A DNA stretch of 64,000 bases from Duganella radicis. GTDB taxonomy: Bacteria; Pseudomonadota; Gammaproteobacteria; Burkholderiales; Burkholderiaceae_D. The DNA lies in the NCBI RefSeq assembly GCF_009720825.1, contig NZ_WNKY01000001.1, positions 558,001-622,000 of the forward strand. The letters are read 5' to 3'. A program made the translations under genes and the position numbers. Below are positions 54,251 through 62,850 of this stretch, one piece after another; positions within the stretch are counted from its first letter, which is position 1; the number at the start of each line of letters is the position of its first letter. Under the pieces are notes generated by a model. That model did no database searches. It worked only from the letters and a program-made list of their open reading frames with translations, and was not told where the DNA came from.

Positions 54251-55015
54251 ATGAGATACGCGCCGCCCCTGCTTGAAATCGATATCGTCTGCGCCAGCGC
54301 GTGGGTGCTGGCCTGTGCCGCCTGCCTGCTGCTGTGGTGGCGTCAGCGCGTTCACGCCACGCGCGCACTGATCGAGGCACGCCAACAAATCTGCCGTCTC
54401 AGCGCCAGTCAGCATTCGCTGCGCGATGCCGAGCGCCGCCGCATCGCGCGCGACCTGCATGACGACCTTGGCCAGCAACTGCTGGCGCTCAGCCTCGACA
54501 CCAGCGCGCTGGCCGCCCGCCATCCGGCCTTGCACGCATCGCTGATCCAGCTGGACCAGCGCATCCAGCTGGCCACCCGCGCCATGCGCGCCGTGGTGCA
54601 AGACCTGGCGGACGAAGCGTTGCACGCCGGGCTGGAAGACGCGGTGCAGCAGCAAATCGCCCAGTTTTCGCGCCTGAGCGGCATCCGCTGCCGGCTGGAC
54701 GCCGAGCCGGAAGCCTTCGACTCCCGCCCCGGCGACGGCATGGAAACCGTGCTGTACCGGGTACTGCAAGAATCGCTGAGCAACATTGTCCGCCACGCCC
54801 ACGCCTCCGAGGTCTGCGTCGGCCTGTGCCGCCACGGCCAGCGCCTGAGCCTGACCGTGCGCGACAACGGCGTCGGCTTGCCGCAACCGGTGGCCCGGCG
54901 CGGCCACGGCTTGCGTGGCATTGCCCAGCGCGTCAGCGAGGCCGGCGGCCGCTTCGATATCGCCAGCACGCCCGGCACGGGCACGGCGCTCACCATGTCT
55001 TTCCCCATCCAATAA
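54251..55015 (+). CDS. Membrane histidine kinase (HisKA_3/NarL type)
   Basis: 254-residue sensor kinase with one N-terminal membrane segment (about 10-30), a short coiled coil, the H-box ERRRIARDLHDDLGQQLLAL with the phospho-His, and a HATPase_c domain with N-box ESLSNIVRHAHA and G-boxes VRDNGVGLPQ and GHGLRGIAQRV. No periplasmic sensor domain is visible. ATG 54251 has AGGAAG 8 nt before it; a GTG at 54227 is less likely. No NarL-type regulator gene is adjacent; the next gene, 15 nt on, is a diguanylate cyclase. Confidence 0.87.
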   Translation: MRYAPPLLEIDIVCASAWVLACAACLLLWWRQRVHATRALIEARQQICRLSASQHSLRDAERRRIARDLHDDLGQQLLALSLDTSALAARHPALHASLIQLDQRIQLATRAMRAVVQDLADEALHAGLEDAVQQQIAQFSRLSGIRCRLDAEPEAFDSRPGDGMETVLYRVLQESLSNIVRHAHASEVCVGLCRHGQRLSLTVRDNGVGLPQPVARRGHGLRGIAQRVSEAGGRFDIASTPGTGTALTMSFPIQ

Positions 55016-55030
55016 TATAAGGCGGCGTCC

Positions 55031-56020
55031 ATGAGTGGAACACAAAAAATCCAGCACCTGATGGAGTTTTCGCAGGCAGACCAGCAGCACGGCTTTGCGC
55101 TCAAGCTGATGGAGCTGCTGGTGATCCCCACCTTCGTCCTCGACATCAACGGCAAGGTCATCATCTGGAACCTGGCGTGCGAGCGCCTGACCGGCGTGGC
55201 GGCGTGGGAAGTGCTGGGTACCTCGGATCACTGGAAAAGCTTCTATGAGGAGCAGCGCCCCACCCTGGCCGACCTGGTGATCCAGGGCCGCGCCGCCGAC
55301 CTGCACCGGCTGTACCGCCAGCACGCGCGCCGCAACGACACCGACAACAATCTGTGCGCCGAAAACTGGTGCGACATGCCGCGCGTGGGCCGGCGCCGCT
55401 ATCTGGCCGCCGACGCCAGCCCCATCTTCGACAGCGACGGCAAGCTGGTGGCGGTGGTGGAAACCCTGCGCGACGTCACCGACGAAAAGCGCGCGCAGGT
55501 GGCGCTGGAGCAGCTGGCCACGCGCGATGGCCTGACCGGACTGGCCAACCGCCGCTGCTTCGACGACACCCTCAACGCCGAGTGGCAGCGCGCCTTGCGC
55601 CAGCAGCAGCCCCTGTCCTTGCTGATGGTGGACGTCGACAACTTCAAGCAGTACAACGACGCCTACGGCCACCTGGGCGGCGACGAATGCCTGCAACGCA
55701 TCGCCACCGCTGTCTCCAGCGAAATGCGCGCCAACGATCTGGTGGCGCGCTACGGCGGCGAGGAATTTGCTGTGATCCTGCCCAACCAGTCACTGAAAGG
55801 CGCGGCCATCGTGGCCGAGCGCATCCGCTGCCGGGTCGAGCAGCTGCACTTGCCCAATCTCGGCAGCAAACAGCATGTGGTGACGGTGAGCATAGGCGCG
55901 GCCACCGCGCTGGCAGCGCCCGAGAACGATCCCAGCCAGCTAGTGGCGACGGCCGACTCGGCGCTGTACCGCGCCAAGCACATGGGCCGCAACCGTATCA
56001 GTCTGCCGGGCGCGGATTGA
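55031..56020 (+). CDS. PAS-GGDEF diguanylate cyclase
   Basis: 329-residue cytoplasmic c-di-GMP synthase. A PAS/PAC sensor fold covers about 25-150 (IPTFVLDINGKVIIWN, VAVVETLRDVTDEKRA), then a GGDEF domain about 165-325 with DGLTGLANRR, VDVDNFKQYND, the active-site GGEEF and the inhibitory I-site RAND five residues before it. Product inhibition is therefore likely. An N-terminal Cys pair (NLCAENWC) in the PAS domain is unusual. It follows the kinase gene by 15 nt and may raise c-di-GMP in favour of EPS production. Confidence 0.92.
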   Translation: MSGTQKIQHLMEFSQADQQHGFALKLMELLVIPTFVLDINGKVIIWNLACERLTGVAAWEVLGTSDHWKSFYEEQRPTLADLVIQGRAADLHRLYRQHARRNDTDNNLCAENWCDMPRVGRRRYLAADASPIFDSDGKLVAVVETLRDVTDEKRAQVALEQLATRDGLTGLANRRCFDDTLNAEWQRALRQQQPLSLLMVDVDNFKQYNDAYGHLGGDECLQRIATAVSSEMRANDLVARYGGEEFAVILPNQSLKGAAIVAERIRCRVEQLHLPNLGSKQHVVTVSIGAATALAAPENDPSQLVATADSALYRAKHMGRNRISLPGAD

Positions 56021-56022
56021 GC

Positions 56023-56271
56023 TTACTCGAAAGGATTGGCGACGATGGTGTTGGCTGCAGGCGGCAACGTGGCCGGCAGTTTTTGCGCTTCCAGCTTGGC
56101 CACCACCTCGGTCAGCAGTTGTTGCAAGGCGCGCGCGTCCTTCAGGCCGGCCTGGTCGGCGGTCAGGTCGATATCGCCGGCGATGGTGACGCGGTCCAGC
56201 CGGTTCTCGATGGTCAGGCCGCCGATGTGCAGCACGTCCGACTCATTTTTGTAAGGCACGAATTTGCTCAT
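56023..56271 (-). CDS. Small conserved-looking hypothetical protein
   Basis: 82 residues, no signal peptide, no cysteine. MSKFVPYKNESDVLHIGGLTIENRLDRV is followed by a helical part with ALQQLLTEVVAKLEAQ and a Pro/Ala-rich end NPFE. Real coding is supported by the 4-nt overlap (ATGA type) with the secreted nuclease gene upstream and by its tight 2-nt fit against the convergent cyclase gene. Function not recognised; resembles small phage- or toxin-partner-like proteins only in size. Confidence 0.65.
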   Translation of the reverse strand: MSKFVPYKNESDVLHIGGLTIENRLDRVTIAGDIDLTADQAGLKDARALQQLLTEVVAKLEAQKLPATLPPAANTIVANPFE

Positions 56272-57044
56272 CTTTTGCTCCCGTCTTTACGTTGTCTCAC
56301 CTTCGGCAGGCGCAGCATCACCTGCTTTTGCGCCGGCGACAGCGATGGCAGCAGATTGATGCCGACCTTGTCTTCCAGCTGCGCCACGCTCAGCATTTCA
56401 TACTGCGCGTCGCCACGGTTTTCGATGAAGAAGGCGGCGCCGGCGCGCTGGCGCGGGCTGTACACCAGTTTATACAAATGCGTCGGCACCAGCACGTTGC
56501 CGACCTTTTGCAGGTTGCCGCCGATGAAGGCCGGGCCGGTGATCACATACAGGTCGCCCTCCTTCTGCGCCAGCTTGCGTACCACGCCTTCGATGCCGGC
56601 CCAGACGTGGCGGTTATTTTCCGAGTCCTGCGGCACCATGTTGGCCAGCGTGAAGCTTTCGTGCTGGGTTTCGCGGTCCGGCATGTCACCGTTCGGCGCC
56701 ATGTGGCCGCGGTCATAGCCGCTGCGGGCGTAATCGGCCAGCTCGGCGCGCGCCCGGGCTGGCAGGCGTGCCTCGGGATGGAAGGAATTTTCGCGCGACA
56801 GGGTCTTGGCGGCATCGATGTTTTGCGCGGTCAGGTGCTCGGCCGACCACAGCGGCGTGCGCGTGATCCCGGAATGCATCACGCCAAATACACCGTAGCA
56901 CAACTCGGTGGTGGCGGCCGTCATTTTGGGATTGCGGATTTCAGGCAGGCGGCCGTCGACATAGTGAACCGGGCATTCGCCGGCGGAGGCCAGGCTGGCC
57001 GTCAGCAAGGCGGCGACAGCCAAAGATCGTTGAATCAGAAACAT
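56268..57044 (-). CDS. Secreted DNA/RNA non-specific endonuclease
   Basis: 258-residue NucA/EndoG-type nuclease with signal peptide (MFLIQRSLAVAALLTASLASA). The catalytic motif is YDRGHMAPNGDM, with the general-base His, and the metal-binding Asn lies in MVPQDSENNRHVW. It may degrade extracellular DNA for nutrients or biofilm turnover. The 3' end overlaps the small gene at 56023. A terminator-like hairpin on the same strand stands 40 nt before its start. Confidence 0.92.
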   Translation of the reverse strand: MFLIQRSLAVAALLTASLASAGECPVHYVDGRLPEIRNPKMTAATTELCYGVFGVMHSGITRTPLWSAEHLTAQNIDAAKTLSRENSFHPEARLPARARAELADYARSGYDRGHMAPNGDMPDRETQHESFTLANMVPQDSENNRHVWAGIEGVVRKLAQKEGDLYVITGPAFIGGNLQKVGNVLVPTHLYKLVYSPRQRAGAAFFIENRGDAQYEMLSVAQLEDKVGINLLPSLSPAQKQVMLRLPKVRQRKDGSKR

Positions 57045-57080
57045 AACATCCTAGAAACATTACAGACCGGGCATTCTAAC

Positions 57081-57113
57081 AAAAAGGGCCGGCCCTTGAT
57101 GGCGCCAGCCCTT
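57081..57113 (-). terminator. Terminator-like hairpin in front of the nuclease gene
   Basis: On the minus strand AAGGGCTGGC (57113-57104), a 10-nt loop and GCCGGCCCTT (57093-57084) form a 10-bp stem with one G-U pair, followed by TTTTT including the last stem bases (57085-57081). It is oriented as a terminator for transcription towards the nuclease gene, whose ATG is at 57044. It may be an attenuator in the nuclease leader, or end leftward read-through. Confidence 0.55.
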
Positions 57114-57238
57114 TCAAACATCCAGCCCTACCAGAGGCAATGTTTTGATATTTCTTTTGATGCGATAACTTACGTAGCCATTATACATCAGCGTTGTTGC
57201 TTTATCCACGCATATGTTCATGTTGTTAAGCAAGATTG

Positions 57239-57267
57239 CTGACAAGGCATGTGTTTTCCGATATACA
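57239..57267 (+). promoter_or_regulatory. Sigma-70-like promoter of the chemotaxis receptor gene
   Basis: CTGACA (57239-57244), a 17-nt spacer and TATACA (57262-57267) give a good sigma-70 pattern. The transcript would begin near 57274, after the in-frame ATG at 57249 and before the ATG at 57300, which supports the shorter protein. A sigma-28 pattern was looked for and does not fit at -35. Confidence 0.5.
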
Positions 57268-57299
57268 TTTGGTATTCCTATAAGCAACTACCATCTCTC

Positions 57300-58916
57300 A
57301 TGAACATTGCGAACCTGAAGATTGGCCACCGCCTGACGATTGCCTTTTCCCTGACCACTTTGTTGCTGACCATGGTGGTCGTGGTCGGTGCTCTGGGGCT
57401 GCGCGCCACCAGCAAGGAAGTTGACCTGACGGTCAACGACCGCTACATGAAAATCAGCCTGCTCAACCAGATCAAGGACAACGTGGCACAGCAGTCAAGC
57501 AGCCTGCGCGACGTGCTGCTGCTCGATGCCGCCGACGCCGGCGCTGAATTTGCCGCCATCGAACAACGCAGCAAGGATATCCGCGCCCTGCTCGACCAGC
57601 TGGGCGGTATCATCCATCGCCCGGAAGCGCTGGCGCTGTACCAGCTGGTGAACGACGCGCGCGCGGCCTATTCGCCGCTGCGCGACCAGATGGTGACTGC
57701 GGCGCGCGCTGGCGACAAGGCCACCGCGACCGCGCTGCTGCTGCAAAAAGTGCGTCCGGCGCAAGCGGCCTACGTGGCGTCGCTGGACAAGCTGGTGGCA
57801 TTCCAGGCGCAGTTGATGAAAGAATCCGGCGCCAGCGCGGGGACGACCGCCAGCAACGCCAGCCTGCTGATGATCGCGCTGGGCGTGGCCGGCGCGGGGC
57901 TTGGCGTTTTCGCCGGCTGGTACGTCACCGGCACCATCGTGCGGCCGATCCGCTACGCCGTGCGCGTGGCCCGCACCGTGGCCGACGGCGACCTCAGTTC
58001 CGAAATCCAGATCCGCACCCGCGACGAAATCGGCCAGTTGTCCGCCGCGCTGAAGGACATGAACACCAGCCTGATTTCCATCGTCTCCGAAGTGCGCAAA
58101 GGGACGCATTCGATCGGCACCGCGTCGGCGGAAATCGCCGCCGGTAATCTCGACCTGTCCGAGCGCACCGAACGCCAGGCTGGCTCGCTGGAGGAAACCG
58201 CTTCGTCGATGGAACAGCTGACGTCCACCGTCAAGCAGAACGCCGCCAACGCCAGTCAGGCCAACCAGCTGGCCATGTCGGCCTCCGACGTGGCGGGCAA
58301 AGGCGGCGTAGTGGTGGCGCAGGTGGTGGACACCATGGCCTCGATTAACGCCTCGGCGCGCAAGATCGTCGACATCATTGCGGTCATCGACGGCATCGCC
58401 TTCCAGACCAATATCCTGGCGCTGAATGCGGCGGTGGAAGCGGCGCGCGCCGGCGAACAGGGGCGCGGCTTCGCGGTGGTGGCGTCCGAGGTGCGCAACC
58501 TGGCGCAGCGCTCGGCCGCGGCGGCCAAGGAAATCAAGGAATTGATCGGCGACTCGGTCGACAAGGTGGATGCGGGTGCGCGGCTGGTCGACCAGGCCGG
58601 CGCCACGATGGAAGAAATCGTCGCCAGCGTGCGCCGCGTGACCGATATCATGAGCGAAATCGCCTCCGCCAGCCAGGAGCAACTGACCGGCATTGAACAT
58701 ATCAACGGCGCCATCACCGAAATGGACCAGAGCACGCAGCAGAACGCCTCGCTGGTGGAGCAGGCTTCGGCGGCGGCCATCACCATGCAGGAGCAGGCGT
58801 CGAACCTGGTGGGCGCGGTCAGCGTGTTCAAATTGAGTGGCGCCGGGCGCCGTGGCGTTAAGCCAGTAGACGCTCCAGCCGTACTGCCAGCGCTTGGTTC
58901 ATCCACTGCTGGCTGA
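57300..58916 (+). CDS. Methyl-accepting chemotaxis protein
   Basis: 538-residue receptor. Start [12 protein letters not shown] at 57300; membrane segment about 12-33, a four-helix periplasmic domain (about 34-185), second membrane segment about 190-212, HAMP ([20 protein letters not shown]) and a cytoplasmic signalling domain with the hairpin tip [33 protein letters not shown] interior region and adaptation helices. No C-terminal CheR pentapeptide. The ligand is unknown. Its last 59 nt overlap the convergent glycosyltransferase gene, so its tail after the coiled coil (about 520-538) is constrained by two frames. Confidence 0.95.
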   Translation: MNIANLKIGHRLTIAFSLTTLLLTMVVVVGALGLRATSKEVDLTVNDRYMKISLLNQIKDNVAQQSSSLRDVLLLDAADAGAEFAAIEQRSKDIRALLDQLGGIIHRPEALALYQLVNDARAAYSPLRDQMVTAARAGDKATATALLLQKVRPAQAAYVASLDKLVAFQAQLMKESGASAGTTASNASLLMIALGVAGAGLGVFAGWYVTGTIVRPIRYAVRVARTVADGDLSSEIQIRTRDEIGQLSAALKDMNTSLISIVSEVRKGTHSIGTASAEIAAGNLDLSERTERQAGSLEETASSMEQLTSTVKQNAANASQANQLAMSASDVAGKGGVVVAQVVDTMASINASARKIVDIIAVIDGIAFQTNILALNAAVEAARAGEQGRGFAVVASEVRNLAQRSAAAAKEIKELIGDSVDKVDAGARLVDQAGATMEEIVASVRRVTDIMSEIASASQEQLTGIEHINGAITEMDQSTQQNASLVEQASAAAITMQEQASNLVGAVSVFKLSGAGRRGVKPVDAPAVLPALGSSTAG

Positions 58917-60045
58917 ATCCCTGGTGGCGGGCGGCGAAAGCCCGCGCCGCCTCGCGGTAGCTCGCATCATTGAGCAAAGGCCGTAACGTGGCACGCCAGT
59001 CCGATGCGGGCGTCAGCAGCGCGGCGTTGTAGCCGGCACCGGACATGGCGACGCGACGCGCGCTTAAAAATTGTTCGGTATGCGACGGCAGCATCAGCAA
59101 AGGCACGCCGGCCAGCAGCGATTGCGCCAGCGTGGCCTCGCCGGCATGGCAAACGCAAAGGTCGGCCTGTGCCAATGCTTGCGGCAGCGCCACCGGCGCA
59201 TCCGCATACAACACGCGATCGCTGACCAGCGGCGGCGCCGCGCCGGCCGCCACCTCGGGCACGTAGGCCAGCACGCGGCAGCCCTCCTCCACCAAGGCGT
59301 TCAGCACCGCGCCATGCGACGCATGCGAGGCCTTCAGATAGGCGAACACCCTGCGCCCTTCGCCCTCGGGCCAATGCGGCGCGATGCCGCCTTGCGCCGC
59401 GAAGCTGGGCCCCAGCCACTCCGCAGCGCCACGCGACGCAGGCTCGCAGTGATCCAGTTCCGGCCATGTGCACAGCAGCGGCAAATCGCCCAGAAAAACA
59501 TCGGCCGCATGCTGGTACGGCGACGCGCCATATTCCGTCAGCACCGCATTGGCCGTCGCCAGCATGCGCGCTTCCGAAGACGCCAGCCGCTCCGCGGGCG
59601 CTTGCTGCCACGCCGGCAGGGACTGCCCCGGTGGCGGACTGTAAAAACCATTGCCCACCGACGCGCTGCGCAAGCCCATGCTGCGCGCCGCCAGCAAGGC
59701 GGTGGGCGCGTAATCGGCCACCACCAGATCCGGCGCCAAAATCCCGAACATGGCGCGCCATCCCGCCACCATGCCACGCAGAGCGGCCGGTTCCAGATAG
59801 CCGCAGTTGAACAGGATCTCGGCCAGATTGGCGGATGGCGGCAAACCCACCGCATCGTGCAGCCACACCGGCGCCTGCAGCTTGAGGATGTCCAGATCGG
59901 CCAGCATGGCGTGCGTCGCCATCAGATCGCGCAAACTCATGGTCACGCGGTGGCCGCGCGCCAGCAGCCCCTGCGCCAGCATCTTCAGCCGGCCGGCGTG
60001 ACCCAGCCCGCCGCCCAGCTCCCAGCACAGGTGGATGTGGCTCAT
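58858..60045 (-). CDS. Glycosyltransferase family 1 (UGT/MGT-like)
   Basis: 395-residue GT-B protein. It begins [21 protein letters not shown], the acceptor-domain glycine loop of UGT/MurG-like enzymes, and has [17 protein letters not shown] and, in the donor domain, [38 protein letters not shown] sequence with the His-x-Gly nucleotide-sugar motif. Such enzymes glycosylate lipids, antibiotics or small molecules. It follows the HAD phosphatase gene by a 4-nt overlap, so the two may act together. Not close to the EPS glycosyltransferases. The 3' end overlaps the chemotaxis gene by 59 nt. Confidence 0.83.
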   Translation of the reverse strand: MSHIHLCWELGGGLGHAGRLKMLAQGLLARGHRVTMSLRDLMATHAMLADLDILKLQAPVWLHDAVGLPPSANLAEILFNCGYLEPAALRGMVAGWRAMFGILAPDLVVADYAPTALLAARSMGLRSASVGNGFYSPPPGQSLPAWQQAPAERLASSEARMLATANAVLTEYGASPYQHAADVFLGDLPLLCTWPELDHCEPASRGAAEWLGPSFAAQGGIAPHWPEGEGRRVFAYLKASHASHGAVLNALVEEGCRVLAYVPEVAAGAAPPLVSDRVLYADAPVALPQALAQADLCVCHAGEATLAQSLLAGVPLLMLPSHTEQFLSARRVAMSGAGYNAALLTPASDWRATLRPLLNDASYREAARAFAARHQGFSQQWMNQALAVRLERLLA

Positions 60046-60686
60046 AGCAGCGCTTCCACTTCCGCTTGCACCTGCGCCATGGTGTCGACCACGCGCCAGG
60101 CGCCGGGAAAATCGTGATGCCGCGTCAGCGCATTGCGCAGGATGATGCAGCGGATACCCGCCGCCGTCGCCGCCTGCAAGCCACGCGGCGAATCTTCAAT
60201 CACCAGCGCCTCGTCTGCGCTTACGCCCATGCGCTCAAGACCGAGCAGATACGGCTCCGGCGACGGTTTGCTGTGGGTGTAGGATTCATGCGTCAGCACG
60301 AACTCGAAATACGGCAGCAGGTCGAGGCGCTGGTGAATGATCTCGAAGTGATCGCAATTGGAACTGGTGACCACGCCCATGCGCAGGCGCGGCGACAAGG
60401 CGGCCAGCGTTTCGGCCACGCCGTCGATGGCAGGGATATGCTCGGACGCCAGCCGTATCGCATAGCGCTGGTTGCGCTGCTGGCGCAGTTCCTCGGCCTG
60501 CGCCTCGGACAGGCGCGGCTCCAGCAAATGCCATGCGCCGCAGTTATCGGCCAGATACCAGTCGAAAAAGTGCTGCGCGCTCAGCTCCAGCCCCAGTGGC
60601 AGGAACAGCTCCCGGTTGGCCTCGTAAAACAGCCGCTCCGTATCGACCAGCACCCCGTCGTTATCCCATAAAATCGCCCGCAGCAT
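60042..60686 (-). CDS. HAD-superfamily phosphatase or phosphoglucomutase-like protein
   Basis: 214-residue HAD subfamily I hydrolase with a helical cap. The nucleophile motif is LWDNDGVLVDTE (Asp8 and Asp10), followed by motif II VVTSSN, Lys in SKPSPEPYLLG and the acidic motif IEDSPRGLQAA. The pattern D-x-D-G-V-L-V-D-[ST]-E resembles beta-phosphoglucomutases and small sugar-phosphate phosphatases. It shares one base with the stop of the upstream gene and overlaps the glycosyltransferase gene by 4 nt. Confidence 0.88.
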   Translation of the reverse strand: MLRAILWDNDGVLVDTERLFYEANRELFLPLGLELSAQHFFDWYLADNCGAWHLLEPRLSEAQAEELRQQRNQRYAIRLASEHIPAIDGVAETLAALSPRLRMGVVTSSNCDHFEIIHQRLDLLPYFEFVLTHESYTHSKPSPEPYLLGLERMGVSADEALVIEDSPRGLQAATAAGIRCIILRNALTRHHDFPGAWRVVDTMAQVQAEVEALL

Positions 60687-61324
60687 CAGGCCGGGACGCC
60701 GCTGGCCAGCGGATTCGGCACCGGCTCGGCCACGCGGTGCAGCAGGTTGCGGTCGCGGTGGTGGAATTCCTCCTCGCCGCGCAGCAGCATCACGGTGTCT
60801 TCTTCGTAGCCCCAGGTGCCGTCGTCGTTGATGGTCACCTTGATGCGGTACTCCACCGTCTTGAAGCCGTATTCAAGGAAAGGATTGGAGCGGATGCCGT
60901 AGGTATCGGAGTCCAGGCGCGCCACCAGTTCAAACTCCTTCGCATCCGGCTCCACCACGGCGGAGGCCATGGCGATCTGGCCGCGCGGGATACCCAGCGT
61001 CTGGATCACGGTTTTGGTCTTCGGTTCCCACAGCCAGTAGCCGACCTGCTCGTGGTAGGTCTTCACGTTATCCGGCTTGTTCACGATGATCAGGTAGCGC
61101 AAGCCATAGAACAGCTGCGGACCGTTGGTGACAGGGTCGATGGGATAGAGCTCGATGCGCTCGACGTAGGCTTGCTTGCGCGCGCCATCGGCCTTGGGTT
61201 TGATATCCAGACCGCGCTCGCCCTTCCAGATGCCGGCCATTGGCGCCAGCGGGCCAAGGTTGTTCAGTGTGTTGACGTCGATGGGATGCGGTTCGGTGTA
61301 GATATCGGTGGAAAACTCGGTCAT
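60686..61324 (-). CDS. Nitrobindin-like heme-binding beta-barrel protein
   Basis: 212-residue protein of the fatty-acid-binding-like/nitrobindin family (THAP4 C-terminal type). LAPMAGIWKGERGLD is the family's N-terminal G-x-W-x-G signature, and the later QVGYWLWEPKTKTVIQTLGIPRGQ is typical of the barrel. The start MTEFSTDIYTE at 61324 has AGGACC upstream; the open frame goes further but into the next gene's leader. Heme or small-ligand binding is inferred from the family only. It heads the operon with the HAD and glycosyltransferase genes. Confidence 0.82.
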   Translation of the reverse strand: MTEFSTDIYTEPHPIDVNTLNNLGPLAPMAGIWKGERGLDIKPKADGARKQAYVERIELYPIDPVTNGPQLFYGLRYLIIVNKPDNVKTYHEQVGYWLWEPKTKTVIQTLGIPRGQIAMASAVVEPDAKEFELVARLDSDTYGIRSNPFLEYGFKTVEYRIKVTINDDGTWGYEEDTVMLLRGEEEFHHRDRNLLHRVAEPVPNPLASGVPA

Positions 61325-61355
61325 GCGTGGTCCTGTGTGATGTTGATCGCGGACG

Positions 61356-61775
61356 TTATTGTAAGGTGATCTCGATGCGGTTGTGTCCTGCGCTGTAGGC
61401 ATAGGCCACCGCGCTGCCCAACTGGCGTATCAGCAGCAGGCCAATGCCGCCCACCCGCAGCTCGTCCGGCGGCAGGGTCGGATCGGGCGGCGGCGGGCCT
61501 TCGGTCAGCGGATTGAATGGCGGTGCGGCGTCTTCGTAGCACAACACCTGGCCGCGCACGCCCACCCACACGTCATGAGTGGAGTCGCCGCCGTAGCCGT
61601 GCAGGATGCTGTTACGCAGCAGCTCCTCCAGGATCAATTCGGCGCGCGCGACCGCGCCCGGCGCCAGCCCGGACTGCGTCAGGGCCATGGCGGCGAATGC
61701 CATGGCGCCGGGAACAGCATCCAGCCGTGCCGGAAAACGCAGCAGATGTGCGATACCGGTTTCTTTTTCGTCCAT
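61356..61775 (-). CDS. Anti-sigma factor-type serine/threonine kinase (RsbW-like)
   Basis: 139-residue stand-alone HATPase protein. The N-box ELILEELLRNSILHGYG and G-box ELRVGGIGLLLIRQLG place it in the RsbW/SpoIIAB group, which binds a sigma factor or phosphorylates a STAS antagonist. It lies 31 nt after the barrel gene start on the same strand and near a SpoIIE-type phosphatase (62847), so a partner-switching system is likely. No STAS-domain gene or sigma factor is inside the window. Confidence 0.88.
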   Translation of the reverse strand: MDEKETGIAHLLRFPARLDAVPGAMAFAAMALTQSGLAPGAVARAELILEELLRNSILHGYGGDSTHDVWVGVRGQVLCYEDAAPPFNPLTEGPPPPDPTLPPDELRVGGIGLLLIRQLGSAVAYAYSAGHNRIEITLQ

Positions 61776-61815
61776 TCAAGCATATTATCGGAATGTTTAT
61801 GCTAGGAGAAGAACC

Positions 61816-62256
61816 GTGAAAACAATAATAACGATGCTTGCAGCTTCCATCTCGCTGCTTGCAAACGCCGCCGATCTGCCGGCTGGCATGATTAAAACCG
61901 CCAAAGGCAACGCCGCCATCGAACGCGAAGGCCAGAAAACGCCGGCCAAAACCGGCGCCGCGCTGATGGCCAGCGACCGCGTGGTGACGGGCGCCGACGG
62001 CAGCGTGGGCATCACGCTGCGCGACGAAACCCTGCTGGCTGTAGGCCCGAACAGCAACGTGTGGCTGGAGAAGTACGCCTTCGATCCGACCTCGCATGAG
62101 GGCAAGCTGGATGCCACGGTGAAGAAAGGGACGCTGGGCGTCATCTCGGGCAAGCTGTCCAAGCAGTCGCCAGGCGCGGTGCAATTCCGCACGCCGACCT
62201 CGATCCTGGGCGTGCGCGGCACCGAGTTTGTGATCGACGTCAAGGATGGGGAATAA
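61816..62256 (+). CDS. FecR-domain secreted protein
   Basis: 146 residues with GTG start 6 nt after AGGAGA. Signal peptide MKTIITMLAASISLLANA, then a FecR fold: LPAGMIKTAKGNAAIEREGQ, SDRVVTGADGSVGITLRDETLLAVGPNS and TPTSILGVRGTEFVIDV. Such stand-alone periplasmic FecR proteins occur beside CHASE2 sensors and OmpA proteins and are not iron regulators. The divergent RsbW-like gene starts 40 nt away; the OmpA gene follows after 3 nt. Confidence 0.88.
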   Translation: MKTIITMLAASISLLANAADLPAGMIKTAKGNAAIEREGQKTPAKTGAALMASDRVVTGADGSVGITLRDETLLAVGPNSNVWLEKYAFDPTSHEGKLDATVKKGTLGVISGKLSKQSPGAVQFRTPTSILGVRGTEFVIDVKDGE

Positions 62257-62259
62257 GCC

Positions 62260-62850
62260 ATGGCCCTGCTGCTTTGGGCTGTGTGCCTGCTGGCCGCTGT
62301 CTCGCAACTACAACGCGGACCGACCGAGCAAATCACTTTGCTGCCGAATCAGGATGGCAAACCGAGCGCGGTGATCATCACCTCGGCCGGCAAGGACACG
62401 GTGCTGGACAAACCGTATCAAACCGCCGCCGTCGATAGCCATGGCGCGGTTGCCACAAACGGCGATAGCGCGGAGATCAAAAAACGCTATGGCGCGCTGC
62501 TGGACACCCTGCCGCAGCGCGCGGCGGTGTTCGTCGTCTACTTCCTCACCGACAGCGACAACCTGACGCCGGAATCGTCGGCGCAGCTGGCGCAGATCAA
62601 GGAGCAACTGGCTTCGCGCCCGGCGCCGGAAATCATCGTCATCGGCCACACCGACACCGTCGCCAAGCGCGAATACAACGATGCCCTGTCGCTGAAACGC
62701 GCCGAAACCGTGAAGCGTATTCTGGTGGAAGCCGGCATTGCGCCAGACCAGATCGTGGTGCAGGGGCGCGGCGAGCGCGAACTGCTGATCCAGACCGCGG
62801 ACGGCGTGGACGAACCGCGCAACCGCCGCGTCGAAATCCGCGTGCGTTAA
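62260..62850 (+). CDS. OmpA-family peptidoglycan-binding protein
   Basis: 196-residue envelope protein with a short N-terminal hydrophobic segment (about 2-15) that may be an anchor, since no clear lipobox is present, and a C-terminal OmpA domain (about 90-196): YFLTDSDNLTPESSAQL, VIGHTDTVAKREYNDALSLKRAETVK, GRGERELL and PRNRRVEIRV. The peptidoglycan-binding Asp and Arg of the domain are conserved. It overlaps the convergent phosphatase gene by 4 nt. Confidence 0.9.
   Translation: MALLLWAVCLLAAVSQLQRGPTEQITLLPNQDGKPSAVIITSAGKDTVLDKPYQTAAVDSHGAVATNGDSAEIKKRYGALLDTLPQRAAVFVVYFLTDSDNLTPESSAQLAQIKEQLASRPAPEIIVIGHTDTVAKREYNDALSLKRAETVKRILVEAGIAPDQIVVQGRGERELLIQTADGVDEPRNRRVEIRVR

Noticed and set aside
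57249..57299. Longer chemotaxis receptor from ATG 57249
   Set aside because: The added residues lie over the predicted promoter and before the family's normal N-terminus MNIANLKIG.
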